Shown here one piece after another: positions 10,977-23,429 of a stretch of DNA of 64,000 nt; position 1 is the stretch's first letter, and every line of letters starts with the position of its first letter. Source of the stretch: Sycon ciliatum (lineage: Eukaryota > Porifera > Calcarea > Leucosolenida > Sycettidae). The stretch lies in assembly GCF_964019385.1 (NCBI RefSeq), contig NC_088643.1, forward strand, positions 11,935,003 to 11,999,002. Reading direction: 5' to 3'. The translations under genes were made by a program, and so were the position numbers. The notes beneath the pieces were generated by a model. The model saw nothing but the letters and a program-made list of their open reading frames with translations, searched no databases and was not told where the DNA came from.

Positions 10977-11339
10977 CACTACTCTACATGTATATGTATT
11001 TTAGGATATCCACCATCAATACTGGTCACATGACAAATTACACTTACCTACCCTCACTACTTCAAGTATGCCACTGATATTATTATTTTTATTCACATAG
11101 CTATGGGTTTTTTGTGGCAAATTCACTAGTGCCCTAGCTAGGCCCAATCTATGTTCTATCTTCCAGTCTTATCAGTGACGGCTCTCATAGCCAATGTTCA
11201 TTTTTCCAAGCCATCACCAAGAAGTTCTTTTTCTTTCTCAGCCAGGCCCGTTCACAGTTTCTTTTCCATTTCAAGTTCCGCCCGTTCCACCATCCTGGAA
11301 GCATGGAGAGGGACTTTATTGTGAATATTTTCAAGTTAC

Positions 11340-11450
11340 AAGCAAAATATTGGCCATGACATCATTACTACTTACAGGCTGTACTGCAATGACATCACTA
11401 CTACTTACCTGCTGTACTGCTATGACATCACAACTTCTTACCGGCTATTA
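11340..11450. repeat. 33-bp tandem repeat, copy A (3 units)
   Basis: Three diverged copies of a unit containing ATGACATCACTACTACTTAC and GCTGTACTGC. The same array has about 3 units in B (33118-33210) and 5-6 in C. Confidence 0.7.
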
Positions 11451-11833
11451 TTAATTGTGTCACTATTCAAGATGCTTTATACTTGAAGTACTACGCTTAC
11501 TTCATACAAAGTGTTGAAATATGAAGCCTGAAATCACATGCAGTCTAGGCGTGCCTGTACGATACCAGCATGCCGACACTGCAACTTGCTGTTGGCACCC
11601 CCACCCGCCCCCCCCCCCCCCCCCCCCGCGCCCGTTTTGAACACTGTGCCATTGCGCTCGTGGAAAATCTAAACTATCTGCTCGTCCAAGTCCAGAGCGT
11701 GTGTGGCTTGTTCAGGATCTGTACGCACTGGAAACTCTCGGCTAGTCTACCGTCTTTCTGACATTGCCACTTGAACTTGAAAATAGAAGCAGCTTTTCCT
11801 ATGTGCAGTTGCATTGAGCCATGGTGTTTTTAT

Positions 11834-12304
11834 TAGGGCTCAAACGGTTAGTCCGATTAACCGGTTGCAGACCGGTTACGAAGAATTAACGGTTAACCGA
11901 TAAAGATAACGGTTACGCAGTAACTTTTCAGTCAATTTTTCAAGTATCAGGTCGTTGCAAAGTGTGCACTTTCGTGGGCTGTCGCACGCGTACGCAATTT
12001 CTGGGCTGTCAACTCGGTAGTAGTAGTAGTAGTAGTAGAATTTATTATTTCGATAGGGAAGGCCCTACAGACGTTGCCGGTCATGTGTGGTCTCTTGGTG
12101 TGAGAGTATGTATGAATGAGCATGCAAGAGAATGTACATGTGTGCGTTGCACTGAATAGGGTACATTTTTTGAATAAGTATAGTCAAATATACGGTTAAA
12201 AAAGAGTCCGCAGGATTGCCGTGGCTTATAGGTTATAACCGGTTAACCGACCGTTAGCTTAGCAGTTAACCGTCAGGGGTAAAACCGTGACCGTTTGAGC
12301 CCTA
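11834..12304. mobile_element. hAT-type MITE, copy A only
   Basis: A 471-bp element with terminal inverted repeats TAGGGCTCAAACGGT and ACCGTTTGAGCCCTA and the 8-bp target duplication GTTTTTAT (11826-11833 and 12305-12312). Copy B has the uninterrupted site at about 33562. An 8-bp duplication with such ends is diagnostic of the hAT superfamily. Repeated GGTTAACCG motifs lie inside each end, and there is no ORF. Confidence 0.85.
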
Positions 12305-12554
12305 GTTTTTATCTTATTCTTGTGAATCCTTTCCGGAAGCAAATGCTGGTTTTTATACATTCGTGTAATTACTCAGGGCTATTTGCAATAATACTAATAA
12401 TAAATCCAGAGGGCTCAGACCCCGCCCCCGCAGACGTTACATACTCTTGCGCCTGCCCATGAGCACGGCCAGTGATCTCTAGGCGCAGTATCGCCACAGA
12501 ATCATGGTCCGTGACGTTTGCCACCTCCATTTATCTACACTTGAAGGAACTGCT

Positions 12555-12983
12555 GTCCCTCCAGGAATCCGCGGCCGCGGCAAAATCCGCGGAATTCCGC
12601 GGAATTCATGTTTTTTGAATATCCCGCGGAATTCACAGTTTTCTTCGCAGAATCGCGAAAATCACGGTTTGGGGGCAATGCGAGCACGCGCTTCATATTC
12701 ATGCACATGCACAGTGCAGTGTCCTGTCGCTATTTTGTTGCATTCAAAGTCGAGGGAGTTGTCTTCGTTACTGTATTGAGCCTATCGTGTGTTTTCGACC
12801 ACTAAATAATTTTTATTGATACTTGAACATAGCATATAGCCATGTCTTTTCGCCTGTGCAGCGCCGCAGAAATACCGCAGTATTGCCGCAGAATTCACGC
12901 TATCCGCCGCATAATGTAGCGATTTGTGGGCGCAGAATTCTGCGCAGAATTTCAACTTTCTGCCCGCGGATTCCTGGAGGGAC
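12555..12983. mobile_element. 429-bp inverted-repeat element, copy A
   Basis: The ends are GTCCCTCCAGGAATCCGCGG in inverted orientation. The interior is full of CCGCGGAATTC/CCGCAGAATT-like subterminal repeats. Copy B has the same insertion (33814-34242), while copy C reads straight through (near 51635). Flanks AGGAACTG and AGGTACTG resemble an 8-bp duplication, so a hAT-type origin is possible. Confidence 0.65.
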
Positions 12984-13071
12984 AGGTACTGTCGTGGGCT
13001 TTGAAATCCGTTGAAAAGTCAAGCGGCCACGTGGCGCTGACCTTGCAGCCGTGAGCACAGCTGGGCCATCT

Positions 13072-13335
13072 TTATGTATCCTGTGATCGAATATAGCTGT
13101 ACGGTGTGGTCGTTTGGATCTAATAAGAAACCCATGACCACTCTTGATCAATTACAGGCAAGGTTTGCTAGAGCTCTACTGAAAAAGAAAAAAATTGCAT
13201 TTGATAACACTTCTTCCAAATCTGTCTTAAATTCTAAATGCTCCCAAGAGTCACTAGCCTATCGTCGTCAAATCATCAGTCTCACTACTTTTCACAGATA
13301 TGTTTTCCATCATCGTGATTACCTTGCTGATTTAT
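13072..13335 (+). mobile_element. LINE fragment (end of reverse transcriptase), copy A only
   Basis: An open stretch encodes YPVIEYSCTVWSFGSNKK, then LDQLQARFARALL, typical of the region after the polymerase core in non-LTR retrotransposons, where the thumb contains a P-hhEY-s-W motif and an LQxxxxRxL helix. Copies B and C lack it, with direct continuation from the upstream flank to the GGTGTGTACG flank. It is a short dead fragment. Confidence 0.65.
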
Positions 13336-13617
13336 GGTGTGTACGTTAACTACTGTGTGTGTACATAAACTATAGTGTGTGTACGCGTTAAAAGCAGTAT
13401 AGGGTGCCGGTCCCGGTCATCCCATCTGATTTCAATGTTCACGACAGTACATTGTAGATCTTAACCATGATGAATTTGATCATTACAACACTGCTGCATA
13501 TTACTGATGGTAATATAATACAAATACTGGCAGAGGTAGGATCCCGTTCATGAGCTTGGGATGAATGGGCACACTCTAGTTTGGCATGCTGTCCCGCTGA
13601 GTATGTATATACCCACA

Positions 13618-13855
13618 CAACAAACACACACACACACACGTGCATGCACATCCATGTTCACCCTGTCGTCCACATGTATCAAAGGAGGCGAAATAGCCTG
13701 TTTGTGGTGCGACGTTAAATAAACTTCTACAACAACTACAACAACAACACCCCCGCCCCCCATACACACATCCACGTGCACAAACACACACACACGCACA
13801 CACACACACATGCACAAACACGTGCGCCCGCGTGCTCGTACGTACACACAAACAC
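13618..13855. repeat. (CA)n-rich microsatellite, copy A
   Basis: Interrupted (CA)n with CACG variants and a C-run. Related tracts occur in B (34615-34750) and C (52516-52615). No gene. Confidence 0.8.
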
Positions 13856-14187
13856 ATCGGATTTTGGACACATTGCCATGTTCAGGCAGGATAAATCCTG
13901 TGGGCTACTGGAAAGCCGGCCACAATGGGAAACAATGTGGAAGGAGCTGCGGTCTGTGCTTGCTCAGGTCGAACCATGGCTAAATTTGTGATGCTTCATG
14001 CTTTGACGTGATAGCACACAGCGGCTGCAACGGGCATTTCTACATTTGTCACACAATACTGGAGTAAGATATGATGTGTATCTCAAGGATAGTAGCATGA
14101 ACTTGTATGTACAGGGTATGGCTGACACTGCTATGGCAATATACATTGCAGTATAAACATTTGTAGAGTAGAGTTTTCCAGGTTTAA

Positions 14188-16880
14188 AGGGAAACTGAAC
14201 GCCAAAAATAAGTATGGCTTATCCGAAGGAGAATTGGGCACTGATTCCGATGAGCTATGTCTCGAGCCGATCAGAGAAGAGGAACCGTGTCAAATTTCAT
14301 AAATAACACCTTCCATATTTGGAAATTGGGCTTGATGACGTGCGTACTGCTTAGCTGTCACCATGCTGTGCATGCTCAGCAGTGTAATTGAATGGAAGAA
14401 AACAATTACTTTGGTGTTTTGCAGCTCTATTTCGTTCCCTGACGGTACCCAAATCTAGATGTAGGAGTCTGTTGAGCAGGAGAGTGACACATGTCTTCCC
14501 GAAGGCTGTCCAGCCTGCAGTGGTGATGAAGAAGACACGATCAACACCCCAAGATCGATTCTAGCGAATTGGAAAACTCATGGTGAATTTGCTTCCACTC
14601 CAAGGCAATGTCGAGGTATGAAGGGTGCTTGTACTGCCTTCCAAAGTGAAGCGGAGATGAACATGGCTTTGCATAGCTGTTGTTCTACGCCAACTTACCT
14701 ACTCTTGCTGGTTTCGTAGTGGTATATTGCAAATTTCGTGGACGAACAACTCGAGTCTAGTGGCTAGTGAGCAACACTAACAGGTGAGATATTCAATTTG
14801 ACAAAAATTGTTCTTGTTTGAGAACTGACATTAACAGTCATTAGACTCAGTAGGTGTCTCTCTGCTGCTTCTTTCCCTTCATCGGTAGGGTTGTGCTTGA
14901 AGTCAAAATAAATAGAACATGTGGAACAAAAATCTGATCATGTAATTCGAATTTCAACTTCAAAGTATGCGTACATCAAATCACAAAATTTCAAGGTGGT
15001 GCTGTGCACTGAAAAAGACTGGGAGCTGGCAGCAATGGAAAGGGTAGAAACGAAACCAGTAAAGTAGAGTATTCATAAGGTAGAGGGAGTTGCAAACGGG
15101 AGACGAGAAGTGAGCATTTCAGTTCGAAGTAGTGTCAATAGACAGCATCGTGTTGCATATGTTGTGAATATTATGCGAATCTAATAATTGACAGAGGGTA
15201 GTGATTAAGCAGAGTATTGTTACAATACGAGGTACTTTGTGAGCAGATAGCAATCAATATCACGGCATGGTTTAGACAGGAACTCATAAATGTCAAGAAA
15301 TTGATAAGCCAAAATTATAATTATTATCCCCAGAGTAGTATAATTATTATGGTGTTCTCCTGTGTTTACATGCAGAGCCTTGACGTTGCTGGACGAGCGA
15401 CAATATAAATTACATAAACTTGTAGCTCATAATGTGGGATGACTGCCGTATTTCATTGCCAACGCAAACCCATCCTGTGTCAGTGCAGCCATCCAGCAAT
15501 TTGTACTCCCCGGACCAGATGCCGCTGCAGCTGAACACCATGCCGATGGAAAGCCAGGCGTTGATGGCGAAGCATTCTGGTCTGCACAGTACAAGGCAAA
15601 GAACAATTATGAATTATAACGCATTGTAATCCTTCCCACACGTCTTTGTAAAAACAAACAAGCAGTGCCATTATTACAACACTTGATCAAGCATATTGAT
15701 GGAGGTATTTTCCATTGTGCTGGCCCAGCATCTGCACCAGGAAGACCATGTACACTTACACGTATCTTGTGTGTTTCTGCGTGTGTGTGGGTGTGTGTGT
15801 ATCCGTCTGTGCACACGTGTGTGTGTGGGGGGGGGGGGGGGGGGGGTAGACGCATATGTGTATGGGTAGGAGTGTGTGTGTGGGGGGGGGGGGGGTACAC
15901 GCACATGTGTATGGATGTGCGCGCTGCATGCATGTATCTGTGGGATGGGGTGGGGGTGCACGCACGTGTGTACATGCGTGTGCGCAATATAGCATGTGTG
16001 TATTGTGTTCGTTGAACATAGGGAGTCCTCCTGATTCCATAAACGTTGTGATCATTGTGATTTCATGTGCTTTGAAGTTGAAATTCGCAATACATGTACT
16101 AATGCTTGATTAGATTTATGTTCCACATGTTTTATTTATTTTATTTTACTTCAAGCACTTGTACTATCAAGCACAACCCTACCAATGAAGGGAAAGAAGC
16201 AGCAGAGACACCTACTGAGTCAAATAACTGCCACCGTCAGTTCTCAAACAAAAACAATTTTTGTCAAATTGAAAAATCTCACCTGTTAGTGTTGCTCACT
16301 AGCCACTAGTGACTCGAGTTGTTCGTCCACGAAATTTGCAATACGCCACTACGAAACCAGCAAAAGTAGGTAAGTTGGCGTAGAGCAACAGCTATGCAAA
16401 GCCATGTTCATCTCCGCTTCACTTTGGAAGGCAGTACAAGCACCCTTCATACCTCGACATTGCCTTGGAGTGGAAGCAAATTCACCATGAGTTTTCCAAT
16501 TCGCTAGAATCGATCTTGGGGTGTTGATCGTGTCTTCTTCATCACCACTGCAGGCTGGACAGCCTTCGGGAAGACATGTGTCACTCTCCTGCTCAACAGA
16601 TTCCTACATCTAGATTTGGGTACCGTCAGGGAACGAAATAGAGCTGCAAAACACCAAAGTAATTGTTTTCTTCCATTCAATTACACTGCTGAGCATGCAC
16701 AGCATGGTGACAGCTAAGCAGTACGCACGTCATCAAGCCCAATTTCCAAATATGGAAGGTGTTATTTATGAAATTTGACACGGTTCCTCTTCTCTGATCG
16801 GCTCGAGACATAGCTCATCGGAATCAGTGCCCAATTCTCCTTCGGATAAGCCATACTTATTTTTGGCGTTCAGTTTCCCT
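14188..16880. mobile_element. 2.7-kb long-inverted-repeat (fold-back) element at TTAA, copy A only
   Basis: Two arms of roughly 740-760 bp (about 14188-14925 and 16121-16880) are inverted copies with ends AGGGAAACTGAACGCC, enclosing a loop of about 1.2 kb. The element is flanked by TTAA (14184-14187 and 16881-16884). Copies B (about 35103) and C (about 52970) have one TTAA in an otherwise identical context. A TTAA duplication is the piggyBac signature, so this looks like a non-autonomous, piggyBac-mobilised fold-back element. The loop carries G-runs and (GT)n and no recognisable transposase. Confidence 0.85.
15780..15975. repeat. (GT)n and G-run tract in the fold-back loop
   Basis: Alternating GT stretches and three G-runs, the longest about 18 bp, within the central loop of the TTAA element. 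Long ORFs through it are low-complexity artefacts. Confidence 0.8.
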
Positions 16881-16884
16881 TTAA

Positions 16885-17894
16885 CTGACATACCGGTAAC
16901 TATTCTGTACAGTGACTAGTGTAAAAACAGTAGGTGAGAGTAGACATGAACACATTCAGTAAAACTGATACCACAGTAGACTGGACTAGACAGTACATGT
17001 AGTTCAGTTGATCATTATATCTACATAGTAACACAACACTGTGTGTGTCATAGACAATCTGTATACATCATGTCTATACAAGTGATGTCACAGTGTCGTG
17101 ATCAATGACAGGTAGTGTGCTGTTGGAGTGTCTCTTACTGCAGTAGCTGCTTGAAATCAGTGATCCCTGTCCAGTGCTGTCACTTTCACCAATCTCAACT
17201 GCTAAACACTATCCAGTAGAGATCCTCAGAAGCTCACCTAGCCCTGTAGAATGTACAACCGGGAGAGTGCACATACACATGCACACACACCACCACACAC
17301 GCACGCACGCACACACACACACACACGCACCCAAACACATGCCACCACACACACACGCGTTCAAACACACACCACCACACCCGCACACATACCAAACAAC
17401 ACACACAGGCAGAATCAACCATATACTTGAAGCTCTGGACATAGAATTTGTCTTATGGATTTAATGCGTTGGTGATATAATAATAAGAATGAAGTCATTG
17501 TTATAATAATCATGGCTCAATGACATCATGACTGGAATCTACAGGCAGTGTTTATAGACATTCTTAATAACATCAAGCTGCAAAGCAGGTGACCGTCTAG
17601 CAGGATAGGTTGCACACATACTACAGAAGCGACATTTTTCCTGACACATTCTGCCATTTGTTTTTTAGAATCGACTCTGGCAATTTCGACATATTTATTG
17701 GAACTTGTCTGTGTTTACTGGTCACAGGTTTACACTGTGCAAGACCAATCTGAGTGGCAGCAGGGTATGTTGAGTGAATACGACCAGCTCACAAACTGGC
17801 CAGGGAGATAGGCTGCGAGGTGAGCAAGTGCGCATTCGCTCCACAAAAAGAAATCACCAACACAAGAGCCCGTACATGCAGTCACACACAGACA

Positions 17895-17933
<39 letters not shown>

Positions 17934-18056
17934 CCGCACCCCCCCCCCCCCCCTTGCTGGTCCTGTGACAGACTCTCGGTGGTTCACTCGTATTACTGAA
18001 GAACTACCATACAAGTACAGACACCAAACACAAACACAAACACACACACACATTCA

Positions 18057-18119
<63 letters not shown>

Positions 18120-18600
18120 AACACACAAAAACACACAAACTTAAAAGTCTGGCTTATTGAGCCAATGTTACAGTGTAACACAACATCAAGAATAGGAAAT
18201 ACAAAGAGGCAGTTCGAAAATACAGCGTGATGATGTTACGGATGACCAAAGGTTTGGTTCGCACACCTCCCCTCCAACTCCCCCCCCCCCCCCCCAACCC
18301 ACACACACACAGACATACCTGCACCCCCCCCCCCCCTCCCACACCCACACACCTCTATCCCCTTCTCCCCCACAACGGCACACCCCCCCCCCTCCGAAAC
18401 ACACACACACACCTGCACCCCCACCCCACCCCTACCCCCCCCCCCCACACACACACACCTGCACCCCACCTCCACCCCACACACACACAGAAACGGTTAC
18501 ACAGACTCAGTTGTAATTTTCTCATGATAACAAGGCACTAACACACCTGTTTATCACACAGCACTCAAAATCTGTCATGTGAGTTGATGATAACACTCTA
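16885..18600. other. Spacer upstream (plus sense) of gene B exon 3
   Basis: Conserved spacer also seen at 35105-36000 and 52975-53340. It is followed by (CA)n at 17274-17405, 17880-17935 and 18040-18125, and C-run/CA mosaics at 18278-18490. The many His/Pro/Thr or Cys/Val ORFs here are translations of the microsatellites. No gene is supported. Confidence 0.6.
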
Positions 18601-18602
18601 AC

Positions 18603-19019
18603 TTACTGGAGTATGCGATGTCTGAGTGCTGCCAGCATAGCACAGTGTTGGTTGTGTTCACTTAGGTGTTCACCAGTTTGACGATGTTTGCCACACAGGT
18701 AAGCCATGCCACAACGAGGACATGCCTTGATGTTGTCCAGGTCATAGCAGACGAAACATGCTACTGCACATTTACACCATTCCAGTAGTGCAATGTGGTG
18801 ATCAATGCTCACTTGGCCTCTCTTGGATTGATGATGTAGGGCAGCAATGAGAGAGATGTACGGTAGAGAATAGTCTCCAGTTTGTGGTGGTAAGTACACA
18901 ATTCCAGACACTGACAGACCAGTTGCACACTTGCTTGGCAAGCAAGCACTGAGATCATTAACTAATGACTTCAACGCTGGGAAGAGTTTGGAACTAACAT
19001 CAGTCGCCAAGATCGTATT
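18603..19019 (-). CDS. Gene B exon 3: C-terminal MYND-like zinc finger
   Basis: Last coding exon, 138 codons plus TAA. The acceptor TAG lies directly above 19019 in phase 0, matching the phase-0 donor of exon 2 (325-bp intron). The C-terminal part carries C-x2-C-x8-C-x2-C-x5-C-x2-H and then H-x3-C (protein Cys 1050, 1053, 1062, 1065 and 1071, His 1074, His 1084, Cys 1088). This resembles the two-zinc MYND finger with one Cys replaced by His. MYND fingers bind short proline-rich peptides in partner proteins, so this could be a docking module. The stop TAA overlaps a donor-like CA/GTAAGT, so splicing to a further exon is possible but none is seen. The exon is 417 nt in B, C and D. Confidence 0.75.
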   Translation of the reverse strand, partial: NTILATDVSSKLFPALKSLVNDLSACLPSKCATGLSVSGIVYLPPQTGDYSLPYISLIAALHHQSKRGQVSIDHHIALLEWCKCAVACFVCYDLDNIKACPRCGMAYLCGKHRQTGEHLSEHNQHCAMLAALRHRILQ

Positions 19020-19344
19020 CTAGAGCAAAGCACACAACAAAGAACAGTGTAGAAAAGAAGGTAACTGAGGCCAGTACACTCAAAACAGAGAACATCATGC
19101 GCAATAATAACAAATCAGACTGATATAGCGGAAAGCAACACATTCCATTTCCATAGTTTACAATGTTCAAAATTATCACATTCCCCTCTGTGTTCTTCAA
19201 GAAATCTACCTTAGAGAGACAGACACTATACAGTAGATAATTACTGAGTACACTGGTTTGCAATACAATGTTCCATTCAGAGTGGAATGTGGTTGAAAAA
19301 CAGTTATGGTAACCTGAACTACGAACACTGCACTACCAGCTTAC

Positions 19345-21875
19345 CTCAATAGCAAGCAGTTCTCTAGCTGTCAGTATACAAGACTGCACCACTTCCAGAT
19401 CAGGTACCTTGTTCTGACTACAGTTGTTAATCAGTGCTGTTGTGTGATCTGCTGGATTTGAGCCATGACACCATCTCCTGACATAGTCCATCACAATGTT
19501 GTAGGGATGCTGTGCTGGTAGAGTGAGACCCAATGGAGTTGTGTGTGCCCTTCCATTAACTACCAAGGATATGTACTGGATGTTGTACATAACACCCATG
19601 TACATGTACAGTAGTGTGGTTACTGTGTCATCATCCATGGAGTACAGGTACTGTTGTATCCGAAAAGTAGACACAGTAGTGTGGTCGTCATGGACATTGA
19701 CCGTGCGGCTGATAGCAGTTGGTACATGTTTCCACTTGCACAGTTGTATACCCAGTGTTGTAATCAATGATGGTGAAATAATCCACTCACTGCTACAGGA
19801 ACCTGACATGACCTTGCCCAGGATCACAGCAATGCACTGTAGCAGAAAACCGTACATTCCAGCACATGAAGGGACTGCACCATCCTGTGATAGGAAGTGT
19901 GATGACATCACTCTCTCAGCAAGGTCTTCTACCACCTGTACATTGGGTATATCCTTGTTTAGCAGAGTGGAACAATACAGTTGAATGAGTTTCAGGGCAC
20001 ATTCAGTGACACCTGTTGCAAGACCCATTCTCAGTGTTGTTGTAGCACGCTGGTACACCACCTGCAGACGGGATAGTGTTTCCTGGCTGGGCTCAACCTG
20101 TACTTCCCTGCAGTTGATGGCCAGAGACATGGATAGCCTGCATGACTCCAGAGAAAGTTGCATCAAAGGTAGCTGCAGCGGTGACCCCACTCCTGTCGGT
20201 TCTTGTTCAGATTTCTCCAGGAGCATTTGGGTTCTGGAATCCGAACTCTCAAAAGTGACATCAGAATCTGCAATGCTTTGACGGCAAATACAACACAGGA
20301 CCGAGGTGCAAATGCTGTCAGCTTGTACAGATAGCGGTGCTTTGTCCAATCTTTGTATCCTGTCCACAAACTCTCCAACAGACATTGCTCTCCCAAACAA
20401 GGAAAGTAGGATACCCGACCCCCCTGCTAATCCAGAGAAAGGAAGCAAGTCATCGCCAGACAAAACATCAACAACAGACAGCGCCTTCTGTATATTCACC
20501 CGTTCCTGAAGCAATTGGTAACTCCAATACGCTGCTTTGTCTGCACCACAACCTCTACAGTCATCAACTTCTTTCACAAAGCCAAGGAAATGCTTGCACA
20601 TTCGCTGTTGGTACATGTGTTGCTTGTCTTCTGGGCATTGGTAACGACCAAACTCGGCGATAAATGGTTGTAACGAGTAGCGATCCAAACACGAATTGTA
20701 ATCCAGGAAACAAATCTTGATCAACGGATCAAAACGTACAAGATGAACCACACTGGCATCAGTTGCAGGCAAACCCACCATCACACAAGCACAACCAGAT
20801 AAGAACGAGGAGCGGAGTTGAGACAGAGCATGGAATGATTCCTTGTCATCCTGTTGTAATGTGTTGTATGCTAATGTCAACAGCTTCAGGATTCGATGAT
20901 TCGGTTTCAGACCATCGTCGTTGAACACATCAAGACCAATCTTCTTGAACACCGCCAGCAACATGGTTGGAGTTAATCGACCACCTTGTAGAAGACCAGC
21001 TGTAATGCGTACAGCAAGTGGGACATTTCCACAATGATCCACTAACCTCTGTGCATCTTCAATGCTCACACTACCTTCAACACATAGACCATGGAGAAGG
21101 CCAACAGCACAAACCTTTGTCAGACCATCAAGACGGTGTTGTTGTAGTTTAAACTGGGCAGCGTGTAGGTCAAAGTAAACACGACTTGTCAGTAGGACAT
21201 GGGCGTTGTGTTGCCGTCGCAGAAGTTGCTCCACAACATCTTGCAGCTGGAAATCTTTATCAGCACCAGCATGGATAGCATCTTCGGCATTGTCCAGAAT
21301 ACATAACATGTCGTACTGGCTACCATCACCATTCATGCCATCAGCTGATTTCGTTGCCTTGCCAGTAGTTTCAGATGAAGCTGGGTTTGTTTCGAGTCGG
21401 TTTTGAATCATTGCCTGGACAGCGTCAACACCAGCTACACCGCGTAAGTCAAAGAACTCCACACGACAACCAGCACTGCGACATACATGTCCAACAGCAA
21501 TGGCTACGGACGTCTTACCAAAACCAGCTGGTGCCACAAGACTCTGCACACGTGTAGATGATGACTTGGACTTTGCTGTGAGAATGTTGTGACTGATCTC
21601 TGTAACAATGTCATTCCTGCCAGTGAAGTGTCGGTCTTTGTCCGGTAGAGATGACTGGCTTGAAGTTGTTGATCTTGTTGAATCCTGTGTTGTAGTCAAT
21701 GTTGTATTGGATGTTGCACCCGTTTTAGTTACATTGGCGGTTGTTTCAGCTGATGTTGTTTGTTTGAAGATTGGCTCACATCTATTGGACGTCCGTTGTT
21801 GGTCTGCCTGACAAGCTCCCACTGTGTGCTGCAATGGCTGCGTTTTCTGTTTGCCAACTGTTGTCATGGTGATAC
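19345..21875 (-). CDS. Gene B exon 2: linker, NB-ARC ATPase and helical region
   Basis: A 2,531-nt exon between acceptor TTGGTAG/GT and donor GAG/GTAAGC. Read from the spliced Gly-Ile-Thr-Met it adds 843 codons; with CARD and zinc-finger exons the protein is 1,100 residues. After a Ser/Thr-rich linker (about 150-200) comes FTGRNDIV, then Walker A APAGFGKTS (233-241), Walker B-like LCILDNAED (309-317), sensor LLTSR (346-350), GNVPLA (401-406, the GxP motif) and winged-helix YSLQPFIAEF (518-527). Residues 530-960 look helical. I see no WD40, LRR or TPR repeats. The frame stays open upstream of 21875, but that part is intron: the acceptor phase fits the CARD exon donor and the upstream segment diverges in copy A. 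Expected role: nucleotide-switched oligomerisation in innate immunity or cell death (inference). Confidence 0.88.
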
Positions 21876-22229
21876 CTACCAAGGAAACAGAAAGTATGAA
21901 TAAACCTATTGTAAGTTTTAAATCTTTTTCAAAAGGGATGTATGACCTACTTCCTTTGTTAAGCGAAACTTTGTTGCATTTTTTTACAGTTCCGTCAAAA
22001 GTATTCAATGGCTACAACACAGTTTTCAGAGGGGAGAACAGAGCAGCATACGAGAGATAGTAGTTTATAGATGCCACACAGTTTGTTTCGAAGTGGTCCA
22101 ACTTCTCTCTTCATCTCAATCCGATCACAACTCATTCTCTGCATTGAGTCTGCTTCCTCGCTGACTCCCGTCTGCGGTGCTGACACACTGACAGCTCACG
22201 CTCTGTAAACATTAAAAGATGCCGGGAAA

Positions 22230-23420
22230 ATATTTGATCGTACTTCTTTGCTTGAACTGTGAACTTGACGATTTGCACGGTGCCGCTGTCGGCAGTTTTT
22301 CTCTCCGCCGCTCTCCAGAATCCCATGGAAGATGCCATAGCGGCACAACCAAAACTTAATGTTTTTCATCTTTGCAGTGGGGTTCCTCTGCCAGCACGGT
22401 TCCAAAGCCTGCAGAACTTCTGAGCTCCTTTTCTGGTTTCATTCACCATCGGTGACACGTCGGTCTGCAGGCTGTGGAAGAACGCCAAGTCGTCCGCGTT
22501 GAGATCGGGGTTTTGTCCAGCCTGAACAAAAACCTGAATGTCAAATCCTTTCGCTTTCTCCTGTCCTGCAAACACACGCCCATTGATTTTTGTTGTGTGC
22601 GGACACAAACCATCGTGCTGGTACAGCAGTGGCTGGCCGGCTCCTGGTCACTTCTTCGAGCCACGCGGCTTTTCAAACTTCCATTTCCCAGCCCCAACAT
22701 TTCCACATGGTTGGACGCATACAGTCAGACCTCGCATAACCGCACACATCAATTTTCCACAAAAAAATCCGATAGGCGAGGGAACCGGATAATCGAACAC
22801 ACATACTGTATGTATGCATGGCATATGCTGTAAATCGGTAACTAACAATAATTATTTTCTCCCGGATGGCAAGGGATCTGGATAAAAGAGGACCGGATAA
22901 GCTAGGTTTGACTGTACCAGCATCACTGGTTGTGTATGCTGCATCCTCGTGAAACCACCACATTTTCTGTCGCATGCCTGTCATGCATCATGCAGAACCA
23001 CTTCTCGCCTCCACGTGTCACGTTTTTCAGGTCGGAGAATTTCATGGTCTGCTCATTCAATTGGGAGAGGACAAATTTCATGCGCTTTATTTTATGCTCG
23101 GCTGTCAAATCCGGCTTGATGTATCGTCGCCGTCTCCGCATCTGAAGCACCTTGTACCTAGTTCAAACAGTCACAGGTGAGACATTTACTCCTTCCCTTA
23201 CCAGCTTGCTGGCTAGTTAGTTCAACGACAATCGACCTCAGTTCTGATTGTTTAGAACAATCAGCTTTTGTGCGATTTCAGTGGTGATCTTTTGACCGCC
23301 TCCTCGGCCACACTGGGTGCGTTCGATTACAGCCATGAATTGATTCATGAATGGAATCTTGTCATTTGATTTCATGTCATGTAGCCCTGGAATGGGTTTG
23401 GAATCCATTCACCCTAACAT
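22230..23420 (-). pseudogene. Degenerate mariner-like transposase in intron 1 of gene B
   Basis: Pieces in different minus-strand frames match a mariner/IS630-type transposase in order. They are an N-terminal helix-turn-helix-like part near 23300-23410, IKPDLTAEHKIKRMKFVLSQ followed by a decayed DEKWF block (about 22990-23110), NPDLNADDLAFFHSLQ (the third catalytic Asp region, near 22450-22510), and a tail with FHGILESGGEKN. Frameshifts, and a MITE inserted at 22732, make it dead. It is shared with C and D, but only a trace (2431-2600) survives in A. Confidence 0.6.
22732..22914. mobile_element. 183-bp TA-flanked MITE inside the transposase relic, copy B
   Basis: Ends CAGTCAGACCTCGCATAACC and a matching inverted end CAGTCAAACCTAGCTTATCC, flanked by TA (22730-22731 and 22915-22916). 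D has it at 59757-59949, C has a 5'-truncated copy at 42203-42397, and A has an empty site near 2558. Tc1/mariner/pogo-type by its ends and TA duplication. Confidence 0.75.
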
Positions 23421-23429
23421 GGGGTGATG

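Noticed and set aside
15607-18541. His/Thr/Pro- or Cys/Val-rich ORFs at CA and C-run tracts (also 34435-34986, 36013-36688, 52092-52773)
   Set aside because: Translations of microsatellites. Length and frame differ between copies.
21876-22008. Apparent N-terminal membrane segment (LTIGLFILSVSLVGITM) in front of the NB-ARC exon
   Set aside because: It lies upstream of a good acceptor whose phase fits the CARD exon donor, its only start is TTG, and copy A diverges in this part. It is intron.
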